Position numbers and translations under genes: made by a program. Below the pieces are notes generated by a model. The model ran no database searches. It was not told where the DNA came from and saw nothing but the letters and a program-made list of their open reading frames with translations. Positions 1 through 13,900 of a DNA stretch of 64,000 nucleotides are shown here, one piece after another. The DNA is from Sarcocystis neurona (taxonomy: Eukaryota; Apicomplexa; Conoidasida; Eucoccidiorida; Sarcocystidae): contig KL647293.1 of NCBI GenBank assembly GCA_000727475.1, positions 3,918,437 to 3,982,436 on the forward strand. The letters run 5' to 3'. Within the stretch, counting starts at the first letter, position 1, and every line of letters begins with the position of its first letter.

Positions 1-437
1 NNNNNNNNNNNNNNNNNNNNNNNNNNNNNNNNNNNNNNNNNNNNNNNNNNNNNNNNNNNNNNNNNNNNNNNNNNNNNNNNNNNNNNNNNNNNNNNNNNNN
101 NNNNNNNNNNNNNNNNNNNNNNNNNNNNNNNNNNNNNNNNNNNNNNNNNNNNNNNNNNNNNNNNNNNNNNNNNNNNNNNNNNNNNNNNNNNNNNNNNNNN
201 NNNNNNNNNNNNNNNNNNNNNNNNNNNNNNNNNNNNNNNNNNNNNNNNNNNNNNNNNNNNNNNNNNNNNNNNNNNNNNNNNNNNNNNNNNNNNNNNNNNN
301 NNNNNNNNNNNNNNNNNNNNNNNNNNNNNNNNNNNNNNNNNNNNNNNNNNNNNNNNNNNNNNNNNNNNNNNNNNNNNNNNNNNNNNNNNNNNNNNNNNNN
401 NNNNNNNNNNNNNNNNNNNNNNNNNNNNNNNNNNNNN
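1..437. other. assembly gap (N run)
   Basis: All bases are N. The known sequence resumes inside a CAG repeat, so the gap was probably caused by repeat-driven assembly collapse. Nothing can be said about its content. Confidence 0.99.
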
Positions 438-535
438 CAGCAGCAGCAGCACAGCAGCGCAACAGCAGCAGCAGCAACAGCAACACCAGCAGCAGCAACA
501 GCAACACCAGCAGGAGCAGCAGCAGTGGATGTAGC
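438..535. repeat. (CAG)n trinucleotide repeat
   Basis: Imperfect CAG/CAA units run from the gap edge to about 535. This is the repeat class typical of Eimeria repeat-rich segments and of homopolymeric amino-acid repeats. It could be the end of a Gln-rich exon hidden in the gap, but no convincing reading frame continues into the unique sequence. Confidence 0.9.
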
Positions 536-3500
536 CGCAGCAGTAAGGAGCACCGGAGGTTCCGGAACACGATGTTGCAGAAAGATGTGGCAAACCGTTG
601 AAAAGGCTGGATCAGAAACAAGGACTCACTTTAAAATTGCACCTGCGTTCCTGCGGATGTGCCCTGTGGGTGGTTAACCCCTGCGCCTTCGCACGTACAC
701 GACGTAGGTAGACATGTGTACGCAGATCCGTCCTAGAACGGAGCCCGTCCGTACCCCCGTGCCGTATGCGTCTCTGTGCGTTTTTGATGCTCGAACCAGT
801 GTGTTCCCCCAGCGGCTGATATAGACGTACACCACTGCAATTACGTAAAATTCGGCATGAGCAAAAAGCTCCCTCCTAAAAAAGTAGTGCATACATTGGG
901 CACCCATGCTCCCCGTACTGACTGACAACAGGGATATGCGAAAGTGGTAGGTAGTTCAACTTCGGTGCCTTTCGAGCTCGACATAATGAAAAATGAAGAG
1001 CTTTATTTTGGCAGATCACTGAGAGAGAAATAAAGACGCCCCTTGCGCACTGCACACGGCCACCATCGTAGGAAGCGTGTCGAAATGTCTCACGAAACCA
1101 ACAAGTAGTCTACCTCCTTGCCACGTGATGCCAATAGCATTGCTCGTCCAGATAATAAGAAGTCCCCCCGAGGCTGTTGTTCACCATATCCAGCTGTAGA
1201 GACATGCTTCTCGTTGTATCTGCCATGTCTTATTTGTGACCGACGTACTGCCGTCTGAAAGCCAACTTTGTAACTCGACGAGGACACCAGTCCGCATCGA
1301 CAGAATCAACTCAAGGCTCCTCTACATTTGACAAATTCAAGGCTTTCTGTTGGAACGGGCAGCCGACTGGCGTGTTTTTTTCTGCTTCGGCAAATGCGAC
1401 AAAATTAGGTCCACGCCTACTGCTTATTCCGTGCACTGCACGCTTCGCCTTGAGAGAGGACACGCTGGTATGATCATGCAGAGTGTCTTCAGCACAAGCT
1501 GTTACGTACTCGCGCAGCTGAACGGTAGGGGACAGCTCTTTTACTCAGACATCCCTCACGAAGGAAACTGAGGTCGTTGCGCTCAACGCCTGCGCTTTCT
1601 CTTTCAGTCCTGCTATCGCCAAATCAGAAATCTAGTGAAGCCTCATCCTTATTCCGCCATTGCTAGGTGTGTAGATGGTGGCCTAACGCATGTCGTATTT
1701 CCGGGCAACAGAATAGTGAATGTGTCCTGTTTCGCGCCTAGAAGCAGCCGCGTGGGAAGGAAATACCATCTCCACTACGTGACGTTGATTCGTATGCATA
1801 CGTTTCAGGGCTAGAGAGTGCAACCGGAGAAAACTGTGGTCATGACGGAGGATGAGGGAAACTGCTACGAATGTACGCGACCGCATGTTCACTGCATTCC
1901 ACACCAGGGACGTCACTTCGCGCACTCACCTCGCTACAATTGCCCGGTCCACCGTACTGCCATGCCCACCACATCTACTTTTCGCTTTGACCCCGCCGAG
2001 AACAAAGTGGCCAGCTGACGAAACCGTTTTCATGTGTGAGGCAATAATATATGCGCAGCCATTCACCCACTACAGAAAATCTGTCGCGCTCGCGAGGACA
2101 GCGAATTTGTCTGCTACTGACCGCAGCAGCTGAGAACAACTGTAGCGACTCAGCAGCAGAAGCAGCGCAGGTGCTGCACATTAGCCGGTTCCAGGGTGGA
2201 AGAATCCGACGCATGAGCAGCTTAGTGTCGTCAGCGACGACACTACAGCTTAACGTCTTCCAAAAAAATTTGTCTGTAGCAGACCTTGTGTAGCGATTCT
2301 ATGCGTTACAGCAGTATTCGGAACCATCCAAGGTTATAAGAGTTTGACATTCGAATATAGGTAACGACAGTATCACGAATCCAAGAAACCTTAAAAGGGT
2401 GTGAGATGTGGACATCCCGTAGCGTGCATTTTTCCACGTTTGTAGAATAATGAGTGTGCCAACTGAGAGCTTCGTGAAGCTGTGCACCTGTACGAATACC
2501 TTTCACAGATGCAGCGGCGTCTTTTGTTCAAGGAAGTCATGCCTTTGTGGGTTCTGTATCTGTATATATCTGTCTCTGTATTCGAAAGTAAACAACTGTG
2601 CTATCGGAGCCTCTATGGCGTGGATGATGCAGCGTTGTGGGCATCTGCCTTTAGAGTTTGAACAGGTGACGCCTAGGTGTCACGATGCGCATTCTTACGC
2701 ACTCCAAGACCTTCAGCCTCTTCTAAGTAGTGCGAAAATAGGCGGACTACGCCTGCTACCAGCTAAGGTGACATTCGCACCTGCACATGGTGATTGTAAA
2801 CTAGACAGGCGTAGCGGGTCTTCACGTGCATTCAGCAAACTCACACCACACAACCGCGATTTTGTGTGAACTGGGTGCAGCCTTAAGCAGCGATAGCTAC
2901 TTCGGTGCATACAAAATACGATTTCAAGGACCTTCTCCAGTGTCCCGCACGAAATACGGTAGTGTGGCCGTGTAGGAAGGCTCGAACAAATCCGTAAGGG
3001 CAGGGGTGTCTCTACTGTTGCGGTGATGCGCAGATGATGTCGGTGTGGAATTGCGACTTTTGACGGAGCTTTGGAAGAAGTACTCTTTGACAACGCTCTA
3101 CGCACGGGTGCGCCACACCTACCACGGCAAGCCTGGAATCGTCGTTGCACGTTTCGAGTTCCAGAGTGCTGCAGTGCGGAGCGTATTTCTAAGTGTCATC
3201 ATCTTATTTCTCCCAATAAGAATGCTGCAGGGTGCTTAGCATCAGCACTGTCCCACTGTTCTCGCCGGCCGCGGTGTCGGATTCTTTGCAGGTCGCAATG
3301 TGGACGACGGGTGTGCACTACAGACCATGGCACACCCAAGCACAGTTTTAACCATGCCAGAGCTGGGCTCGTCTCTGTGAACATCAGCAGCATGAAGCGG
3401 ACACCAGTGGACTTCTTCCCCACTGACTACAGGCCTACACTCAAACCCAGACTTGATGGCGGGACATCTGTGGAGATGTACAGCACCTAGTTACTTTCCC

Positions 3501-4989
3501 GCAGTCAACAGCATTTAGTGCAAGATCTACGTACTAATTTGGTTGTACGCGTATTACGCGAAGATCATTGCACAGCTCTCTGTGTGTTATCGCATATATA
3601 CGCAGCGCTGCGCCGGTAGCAGACGAACCTGCGGTATGTTCTTCCACGTGCAAGTGGAGGCAACTGATATTCCATCGTGTGAATCCACGTAAGCGCTGTA
3701 CTACAGCATGCGCAGTACGTGAGTCTAGATATTCTGGGCGGGCAAATACAAAGACAAAAGGTATAAGATTGGCGTCAGCAACTGTATTTCTTCCACGAGT
3801 ACGTCACTGGAAAAGGTGCCGGCCAGTTGGCGGCATGGGGTCGCATTAGAGAAGCCCCTCTCAAACTTCAGCTCGAAATGACTCTGAAGTTGCATCGCAA
3901 CAATTCCCTTTCATGCATAAAGCGAGCCCGAGTCGTCGGAGGCTTGTGGGATATCTCTACAAGAAGTATTTGTTGAGACGACTTGACACATTTGGTTCTT
4001 CTTCTTAGATGTCACTTCCCTTCGACCAAATTCTTCGCATTCTTCATGCAGACTCTTGACTCCGCCTGTTGGACCACGAACTTTCAAAATGTACCGGGTT
4101 AGGGTACCGGTGGGTGAAGCGTGCCAGCAGCGCAGTCTTTGCGTAGCCTTAGATTCTCGCCCGTTGTTCCGAGCGGCCCAATGCGGCCCCCTTTTCGATA
4201 GGGTCTGTATGCTGTACGGATCCCTTCTTGAGGTCTTACTACGCGTGGTACACTCCTTGACTCGACTGCTCGTCTGATATCGTCAAGCCCGCTTGTACGT
4301 TTGGCGACTTCTCCAGGCATATCTAATCGTGCGCGCTTTCGGACCCCTTTGCACAAAGATGTGTGGCGAGCCACGGCACAAGAGAAACAAAAAGTTCTGC
4401 AATGTGCAGACACAGCAAAATCCAGTCACTTTCGACAGTAGAGTATATAGCGACGGTACGCGTTATCAGTGTGTGTCGTGGCGGCACTTTGCCGGGTTTG
4501 ACTGGCAGACAGGCAACCCTACACATCTCATCCGCGGAGGAAGGCTCGGCAACATTCTCCTTTCTGCGTAGCCGCTGTGATAAAGAAGCTGGTATCGTAG
4601 CTACCTTCAGTACCGTTCTGTCATCGGCTCTGCCAGGCCAGGTTACGGTGGTTCACTTCGGCGGACGATCGAAAAGGCCAGCGTCACACGAAAAACCCTA
4701 AGTGACACACCAGGGCAGACTACAAGCAATCAGTGCTCTTTCCTGTTGACAGAAGGCGCACGCAACCAGAAGAAGGAACACCGTGACAAACTACGTGTTT
4801 TACGTCTAGAACACTGTTATGCACGTGCGGCACAAATCCGCGGATATACACAGGTTTAACAAAAGTTTCGACGCCGTGAACGTGTAGACGTGTAGCTAAA
4901 CTACGATTTGTTCACAGGATACACATGGGCACGTACACGAGTCTGTGCAGGCCCACGGACGTCTCGCGGGTATAGCACGTGTTGCCCCG
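536..4989. other. no supportable gene
   Basis: The stretch has mixed base composition and only short overlapping ORFs on both strands. None has a recognisable motif, a coherent start or a phase-matched exon chain. The best plus-strand tail (3071-3490) ends in a polar, coding-like peptide but could be chance. Part of the interval probably holds the 3' UTR of the minus-strand transporter that ends at 4990. Confidence 0.5.
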
Positions 4990-7900
4990 TCAGCAAACAC
5001 CAAGGGCCTCACGCTCCAGCTTTTGTTGTGAAGCAGTCTGCATCTCCGAGGAGAGCCCGTCAGCTTCTACAGTGGGAGTAGTTGTAGGTGCAAATCCCGT
5101 CTGCGAATATGAAGACTGTGGCGACGACCCCTCCTGTCCCGGCAGTGTCTCCGACTCCTGGAGTTGTTGCATCTGTCTGCCGCAGCTGGCGTTCGATACC
5201 CACGGTACATTTCCATCAACGCTCTCCGGTGCGAGTTCTTCGAGCCGATAGCCTTTTCCTTCAGGGAGGCCCAGTGTCGCTAAAGCCACTGCTATATACG
5301 ACGAAATCGCATAGGCGATGAGCGTCACTGGGAGGAAAGAAAATCATCGCAGAGGAAACAACCGATGTCGCCTCTGAAACCAAGCACATCGACGTACACC
5401 GGAGGACGCTGCCGACGGGAAGGTGTAGCTGAGACGCATACGCTGCCGTGAAAAGCTTTTTTGGTCGCCATTTTCTGGATTTTCGTGAACGTGATTCATG
5501 CGTACTTTTCGGCCTGACTACCGTCTGGAACGTGCGTGTACATCTGTCTGCAGTCACAGCCACGTCTGTGTGCCGAGACATCATAGAGGTGAACGCATAC
5601 ACGTTGAATGGCCACGCAGGTGACTCCAAATACTAAGAAAAGGTGAATGCATGGGTGAACAGCGCCTTGGTGCGTGGACACGGCGTTGACAGTCTGAGGA
5701 TCTTCCTGGTGTACCTGCAGCACTGTGTTCTGATGAAAGGGAAGGTATTGTCATATTAATGGCCAGCTCTAGTATCGTTAGAATTCCGAGAGCTAGCCCC
5801 GCCCCGGTCGCCCTTACAGAAGTAGGAAGCACCTAAGCGCAAACGTAAAAAGGAGACGTCACTCGTGGTAAGCAGACGGTCACCCTCTCTATGACGCCCA
5901 TAGATGACGTGGCAATTATTCAACTAGACCGACCACCCCAGAAAAAATCATCATCAGTTATTGCGCATCTACACAATCCCACGTGCGGTCGTGGACGTCT
6001 TTAATAATAGGATGCGCTTCACCGTCGACCTAGTTGATACGTCAGTAAAAATTTGCGTGAAGAATTTCTGCTGGCCTTCTCCCTTCACAAAAGCAAACGA
6101 CAACATTCGTCGCGGTCGCCTTTTCACGCTTGCAGAAAAGTGGCCCGATAGTGTTCTGTACAGTGCACAGTTTTAATACTACAAGGATATCTCTTGATTT
6201 CTTTCCAACTTCCTGACGGCGTTGTCGTCCCTGTGAATCGTTACAGGAGTGATTGTGCGGACGGTACACGTAACCGATGGCTTTCCGCTGGCGGTATGTT
6301 GCCACCTGAGTGTGTAGCAGCGAAAGGGATTCACGCTCCACGGGGGTGTCCGAAATCATTTAAACGCACAGACGTCTCAGTACATAAGCGGCCGTACGCA
6401 GATTGTTCAATACTTCACACGAATAATAAGTTCCTCAAACGTCGAACACCGGTTGCACATTCTCCTTATCATATAGCCTTTATGTTGTCGCCTATGACGC
6501 GTGATCGGAAAACGAGAAGTGTCTTGTTTTTTAGATGTGTAGGCGCCTATAATTCAAAAGTGTGGATGTCTGCACGTCCGTTCAGTGGCTTTCCCTCCGC
6601 ACGGGTACGATGTCGCGGTGAGACTCCGTGCTCCAACAGCACTCGCAGCTCAGGAGGTTGCACCTTCTCAGCTGCGTTACTTAGCTTTGCTGTGATTTTC
6701 CTCCCCCTCTGTAGGTGCACGTGCACTGCCTACAGTCTCTACACCTTCCTGAATATATATATATATCTGTTGCAGAATGTAACACTGCATCATGGCGTTG
6801 GGCTCTCGGTAGTGTTCTCTGTTCACGTGGACGGACACCAGTTCCTGGGCGGCGACTGGATCACGACAGCTTCCAGCTGGGAGTCTTCACGTACCTCTGC
6901 AACAACCACGGGCAGAAGAGTTGACCAGCTGAGGTTCTGCATCAGACGGGCGAATAGAATCCCTATGAGGACAATCGACTGGGCAGGGCTGTCAAATCCT
7001 GCGTCCGCTGCTTTTCCCGCAGGTGGTGCAGCTGCATGCGAAGTACTTGCCGAGACATACACTTGCCAAACGCATCCTGTCTGCGTAGCACAACAATGTC
7101 AAACCCCCAGGGATACATAATCTTCCAACAAGAGTGCACTACTGAAGAGGTTGGACGAAGGTGTCGGGGCTCTGACTTTTGCAACTAATCGGAAGACCCT
7201 TTGTGGTTCCTGGGACGGGCAGAACGCAATGTAAATCATCCCCACCACCCACGCGCCGGTAGCACGGACGGCGGCGAACCGGATCGTCCCGAGGGGGAGC
7301 CTTCCGCAGTAGGTGAATGTGACGCCCTGTTGGACGGGCCAGTGACCTTGTCTTCTAAGAAACAGGCCGGCATCTGTGTTTTTTGATCTGTGTCTGTATA
7401 CCTACACCTTCAAATTCTCTGGGCGAAAAGCGAACATTTCGCTTTTGTTCCCGTGCTTAAAATAATAACGCGTGGTGTGCGTGTGGTACTTCCGTCGGTA
7501 CACTCACACACACAGACACACGCACACGCGCGCACGTGCACACACTTACACATTGCCGTACAGAAGAGCGTGTCGTTCTATATGGGAACCCGTACAACCA
7601 GAAGCACCGTCCACAGCCGACAGTCCTCAGAAGGACGTGACGGAAGAAACACTACAAGCGTCTACAGGTGCGTGTTCACCGACGCAACCACCTTAAAAGG
7701 ACTGTTCAACAGAGCTGCACGAAGAGTAACTCACCGAAGCTGCTGAAAATCCCAGGGCAACGCCTATTGTTCCTACTCGTAGTAGAGGACCTCGCCCCCA
7801 GCAATCGACCAAGACAATGCTCACGACCACTCCAAGGGTCTACAGGTGGCAGAAAGGGGGAACAACACGTCACCTGCGCAGGAGGCCATGTGACGAGTAC

Positions 7901-10900
7901 GAGAAAGGGACCTGTGCGAATTACTGCGTGTACTTAGGAAGGGAGAGTAGCCAAACACGTTGTAAGCAACCTCGAAACGTAAAATGTAGCGCACAATAAC
8001 GGTGGCACGCGCAGAGGCATAGTAGTAGCACGCCACAACAGCAGACATTCCGTCAGCGCGCTTGACGCGTAACGAGGCTCCCTTCACCACGTCTCAGGAC
8101 GCACACCGGAACAACGAGATCAGCAAACATTCTTCTGCTTGTCAAAGGCGAAGCATAAACTACTACGGTGCTTAAAACGAATGCCGCGCAATTGCAAAGG
8201 CGTAAGTCTGAGCAGTTCGTGGGCTACGAGTAAGCGGTTGCCCGAACGTTGCACAGTCGGTTGATTGTCTGACCCGGCTTGGAAACGGCTGCAGAGACAA
8301 GTTGCTCGTGGAAAGTGACGCTCCCTAGAAACCAACACACGGGCTACATTTGTGTAGAGCTTTCAGATGTCACCGAATACGCACCTGGTCGTTGCTCTGT
8401 GCCTACTTGTGACTCTAGTGTCTATACAAAGGACATCGTTCATAGTCGTCAGTCACAGCCGTCACCAGCCACCGACCGTCACCGCTCTTCGAGAGTACGG
8501 GTGGCCTCCCGACAATGACGTGGCTACGTAGACTTGACAGCATGTAAAGGAGATTAGGAGAAATTCAGACACGGAGACACTGGTAGGCAACGAGCGGTGG
8601 TTGGGCGGCAATCCAGATGCACGTCAGCGTACGTGTGGGTACACACCGGTGAAAATTCTTCCGCAGAACGCACAGGAGTTTGTGTGTATTGAGATGCATA
8701 CATACACGGCAACCGGTTTCGTACACAATAATATCAAGATGTCCTGGACTGCTGGAAATCTGGTAATGCTAGCAGATTTATTCACGTACCTGTGTTACTC
8801 CACTGCTAGCCCCGAACCATTCTTTTTCTGTGATAGACAACGTGGGGAAGATATCGAAAAACCCCGCTCCGACGCACGTTGCCACGCAGGCGCATGTAAG
8901 GCCAAGAAGAAATCTGGATCTCTGGGCGCCGAGAAGTGTTTCATAGGTCCTCTGTACACAGTCAAGTGCACATTGCACCTTCACGCGAAATTTTCGCACT
9001 TCGTCGTCGCTGAAGGCTCTAACACGTTTGCGGGCATTTTATATCAAAGGGATGGGCCGGGTACGCCTTACGACGGTGCCTACTCTTAACGTGGAAGCAA
9101 CGAACTCCACCTTAGGAACTGACCGGCAAGAATAAATGTTGTATCTGGAAGGGGCGTGCAATGGCAGTGTTAATCCTCCACATGCATCACAAAGGAATTT
9201 TATGTCTCCGCAGAGATATAATTTCGCAGCACATACACACTGTCACAGACTAACGTGATCGCGTTGACTTCCTTGCTCTCAACTTCCCGTTGAAAATAAA
9301 TACTAGCTACACAGCTGCGGCCATCTTTTGGACCACATGAGGGGTAGATTCGGTCGGTCGCCCGCAAGCCGACGACCGCACACGGCAAATAAATTTAGGT
9401 CTTGCAGTACGGGTGTTACTGTGTTTGGGACACCACCGCCATCACGCCGGTGGCAAGCAACTGAAACTCTCTCTGCCACGAGTGGAAACTCCTTTGCCGA
9501 AAACGAGGAATCAGGAAGGCGTCTCTACCTGGTTGTTCCTATGCTGCAGAGATTTGCGCCTTTCTTCGCGCGTGGTTCCACACACCAAGTACACTGAAGC
9601 AGAAGCACGTACTTGTCGCACTGCACGACGCACGCTGAGGTGAAATCTGTCTACGTTCTTTCATGGTCTTCACCGATACTACCGTGTGTGCGACGGAAGC
9701 CCCGATGGCATAGCGTAGACGTGTGTAAAAGAGTAATAGTCTCACGGGAAGACAGCTGCCACGTTTTGGGGAGGAAGTAGCAGCACCCTGCAACGCTTGG
9801 GCAAACCCAAGGGCCTGCTCCTGTAGAAGAACTGCTTCAGTCGCGTGCACCTCATGATCACCAAAGCACAACAAGGCCTCGATCGCCTTGGCGGGACGTT
9901 TCTGTCCGACCAACCAGCGAGGGCTTTCTGGCGCGAAGGACAACAAAACAATGCTCTGCGGAAATAGGCAACGCACACAGAGACGCACACACATCGCTGC
10001 CAGCAGCCCCACCCTTTGGAAAAACGCGGACGCATTCACGTACGGCACTTCTAATACACATCTATGTATCGGCATAGGTACACGTTGCTAGACGTCCCTG
10101 TCGTTGGACAGTCGAAAGAAATCTACGGCAGGGTTCAAGCCTTACAGGCAAAAGACTTCGAACACACTGCTGTAAAAACGGGACGTACGCGCACGCAGCC
10201 GCTACCTGACGCATCTTCTGTGGGATACGGGAGCCCTGTTGCACTCATGGAATGCTATCGAATCTGGCAGGCTGTGTGCTAGATTGTTTACTTTCACAAG
10301 CGGGAAAGTACTTACCGGGTACGCGTATGCGTCCAAGGCCAGAAGTGGAAGAAGGCGCTGCCCCGGCGTGTTCATCTGTGTGCGTTATGTCTACGTACAT
10401 CGCCTCTTTGAAGCGATACGCTGACAGATACGCATTGCTCCGCCGCATCTAGCTGCAGTTCACCCCGCTAGAGCAGAATTCTGCCCGTCTGCTTTGCAAC
10501 TGGGCAATTCGCATCGAGAAATTTTCTTTGTTTCGTATATACGTACACCTGTACGTACCTGCCAGTTGACGAGAAGCTCTCCCTCCATACACGTACACAC
10601 ATATACGGGCCGCCCACCAACGTACGCTTACATGCAAAGTCACAACAAGCGCCGGCATCCCTACTCCACAGAGAAGGCGACAGTGGGGCGCGGTGGATAC
10701 CATGGAGACCGCGGAAACATGGCCTGCAGACATACGTACACATGAAACAGCCCCCATACGAGGCAGTGTTGTATGTCCCTTCAGATTCCAAGATCAGATC
10801 TACTTGCTTCTGCGGCTAAGAGAGCGCGGCACGCAAGCAGAGGAGTCGTAGTAGTCCGCAGGAATCTTCCCGTAGCCATCCCCCCCTATCGTCGCGCGGC

Positions 10901-13900
10901 ACTTCTACTACAATAGTCACAATGTACACCTCAAGAATAGTGGCATCCACCTCCTTGCGTACAGCATTCTGCTGGGGATATCACCGCCATGCGCTACTGG
11001 AGGAAAATCCAGTCTTTCATTAAATGCGAACCTGGATTTCGTCTCCTGTCTTTCTTTTGCATCTCACAATCCTACACGTGTACCGGCTGTACTTGTCACC
11101 AGGACGGTAGTTACACTAGGCGAAGTGGAGGACGGCTTCGCGGTAACGTCCGATCAAGTCGCTTCACCGTGAACGGCATTTATGGCCCGTTACCACCGGT
11201 GATAAGCTTTATTTTTCTACAAGCAGAAATGCTTAGGTTGAGCGAAACGTTCGGCTACAGTAGAGAGGGCAGCACTAGGAATTATACGTTAGCAAAATTG
11301 TGGTAAAACCTAGTCGCGCGCACGAATTAGGAGGCCGACGCAAGTGCCAGATACCGGCTGCAAGAGAACTTCGCACGCACGCTGCGGAGAAGCCATACGG
11401 AAGTACTCAAGGTGAACGAAACGCACTCCTGAGGAATCGAGCTTCTCCTCTTAAGACGAGGGAGTTGACCGACAGCCAAGGTTCTCAGCAATACCTGGAG
11501 GACGCTGCAGACCCAAACAATGCGGTGCCGAGGCGGCCGCGAAGACGTGCCGAAGAAATTGCCAACAAGAAACGCACGCTGAGGGGGCAAAAGCGTCGTC
11601 GTCTTTCCGTATGACCGTTGAAAAATTCAGCGCATAGCCTTCACGAAAAATGGCTTACCAATGAGCGTGAACAGCTTTCCAACGCCAAAACTGAGCCCTC
11701 GCGCTGAGGCGGGGACGCACTCCACGAGAAATATAGACACGGCGATTAGGCCCCCCCCGAGTCCCACGCCAAAGAACGCCCGGCTCGCGCAGAAAACCTA
11801 TGCGGAAAAGTACAGCGCAGCAGCTGCAGCAGTTGGCGCACAGTTGCTGCCCTCCCGGGCGTCCTGGGCGGCGACCTTTAACACGCAGTGCGCTACGCCA
11901 GCTAGTGCGGAAGAAGAATTTGTTGTGTGACCTGCTGACGATAAGTCGGCGCAGTTGGATGTGGTCTCAGGACACGGCGGCGGACGCAGCTACGGAATAG
12001 GTGTTCGTCGGTTTCACGTAGGACATCAGAAAGCACAAGACGGTAGAGGCAGGACAGACAGAGCGTCACGGTAGCGCCAGTCATAAACTAGACACTCGGC
12101 ACACTGCAGCTATTACGCGTTTGACCTTTACTCGTCGCTGCGCAGGCAAAGTGATAGCGTGAGTGCTGGTTCTCGCCTCACTCTTCTACTGGCAGTTGGA
12201 CATTTTTTTGAGAAGGTTCCCTCGTCTATTTCTGGCAGTTGTTTTCTATGCAGAGGAGGCAGGCACAACAGACCGCTGCATTCACCGGTGCACGTACGTG
12301 CATGCTGGTGAATGGTGCGAAACCTACAGAAAATGGGTTGACAGGAATGTGTGCGTGGTCGTGAATAAGGAAAAACTAGGCCGCGCACAATTTGCAAGGT
12401 CTCGTCACAACCCCGGTCTACCCGCCAAATCAATAATCACTCTCCACAACCTTGCATGGCCTTAAAACGACAAACCGCGTTAAGAGAGAAGGTGCAGTGC
12501 AGTCATAAACATTTATGAAGAGCTTGTGCTGCGTCCCACTCGTTTCACACCACGACTCTTAAATGACTGAAGAGATCGTCTGCGTCCTCAGCTCATCAAA
12601 TACCTTGGTCACCGTGGGCGTGTCGGGTGGGTGTGCGCACACGACGGGAAACGTCGCATGGATATCGCGGAACCATATACCAAATAAATGAGTCACGGAC
12701 CTGCCATCAAACAGGTTAACGGAAGTGTGTGTGTACAAATATGTAGATGCTAGTTTCACAGGCATGGCAGCCTACGAACCTGCACGAATACATGCAGCTG
12801 CTTGACTCTGTCTACGAAAGCTTTCTGCCAGAGCTGTCGGCCGTTCCGTTTGCCTACAGAGATGGGTGGACTCACAGAAAAGTCGGCCGTGGCAAGCGGC
12901 AGGGAGAGGCCGAGAAAAAGGAAAACGTCACTGAGGCACAGCAGCGTCTTACGCCCGTAACAGTCAGCGAAGGATCCGCCAAGAACACATCCGACCTACA
13001 GCGTGTTGCGCACACACAGCACTCGCGCGGGCCGAGCCTTGAAAGGCAGACACAAAACTGCTGCAGCGTTGTGCGAACTGCACTCAGCGCTCCGCAAGTT
13101 ACTGCACACGGCTCACAACACCTGTTTTTGTTCGGTCTGGGGGGAAACCTGATGTGTGCATTGTACATATTTGATACCCGGGAAACCCATTTGTCTGAGA
13201 TATCAGCTTTGACTGCGAAGGACGCATAACCGACGTAACGCGAAAATGCATGTATCACGGCGTGTGTGCGTACTAACAACTCTAGTGGCACCTCTCACCA
13301 CTTGGCTTGTACGCCTGTTCTGCATTTAATTGATAAAGAAGTGGACGCTAATGAAGAACAAAGTAAGTCATGAACGCATTCCACTTCCCTACGGCCGACT
13401 TCCACCTGCTTACTACAAAAGGTGGGTTGTGGAGACGTGGCACGTGCAGTGTGTATATTGTTGCTTCTTCAACCTGCACTCCGTCACCATCCAATCGCTG
13501 CCCCACGTGCCGCTCTTTTCTTTAAATTCAGGATCTGCGTAGAGCAGGTGCATGCCGTCGTTACACGCCATGACTTCTAGCGCGACCGCTAGCCTGTGGA
13601 TATATGCATTCGCTTTCTCTCTGGGGTTAGAGGCACGTGGTGGCTTTGGCAATTCTGCTACGCTCTGCAAGAAGCGGCGTGCGTTCGTGTACGTTTCTGA
13701 GCTGACAGCGACATCGACAGAGCATTGGCAGCAGCGATTGAAGAGCAGCGCGGCTTGACGTGAAACACATGTAATTACCCCACGGAGAAGGTCTGCACTC
13801 GTGGTGCTGGTGTTTCTGTATAATGCACGGGTTAGTTTTGACAGCGCTCAAGAACAATCACCTACGGGGATGCGTACTAGAGTGTGACATGGAGGACCGC

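Noticed and set aside
6194..7120. Plus-strand 308-codon open frame
   Set aside because: It is antisense to the transporter exon 6895-6978, which is fixed by phase and motif. It starts without ATG and its peptide is rich in Arg, Cys and Ser with no motif. The length is unusual, so it is recorded here.
12747..13229. Plus-strand 160-codon ORF inside the transporter's first intron
   Set aside because: It starts at ATG and the peptide is polar and plausible. A few ORFs this long are expected by chance in 64 kb over six frames, and it has no domain or exon context.
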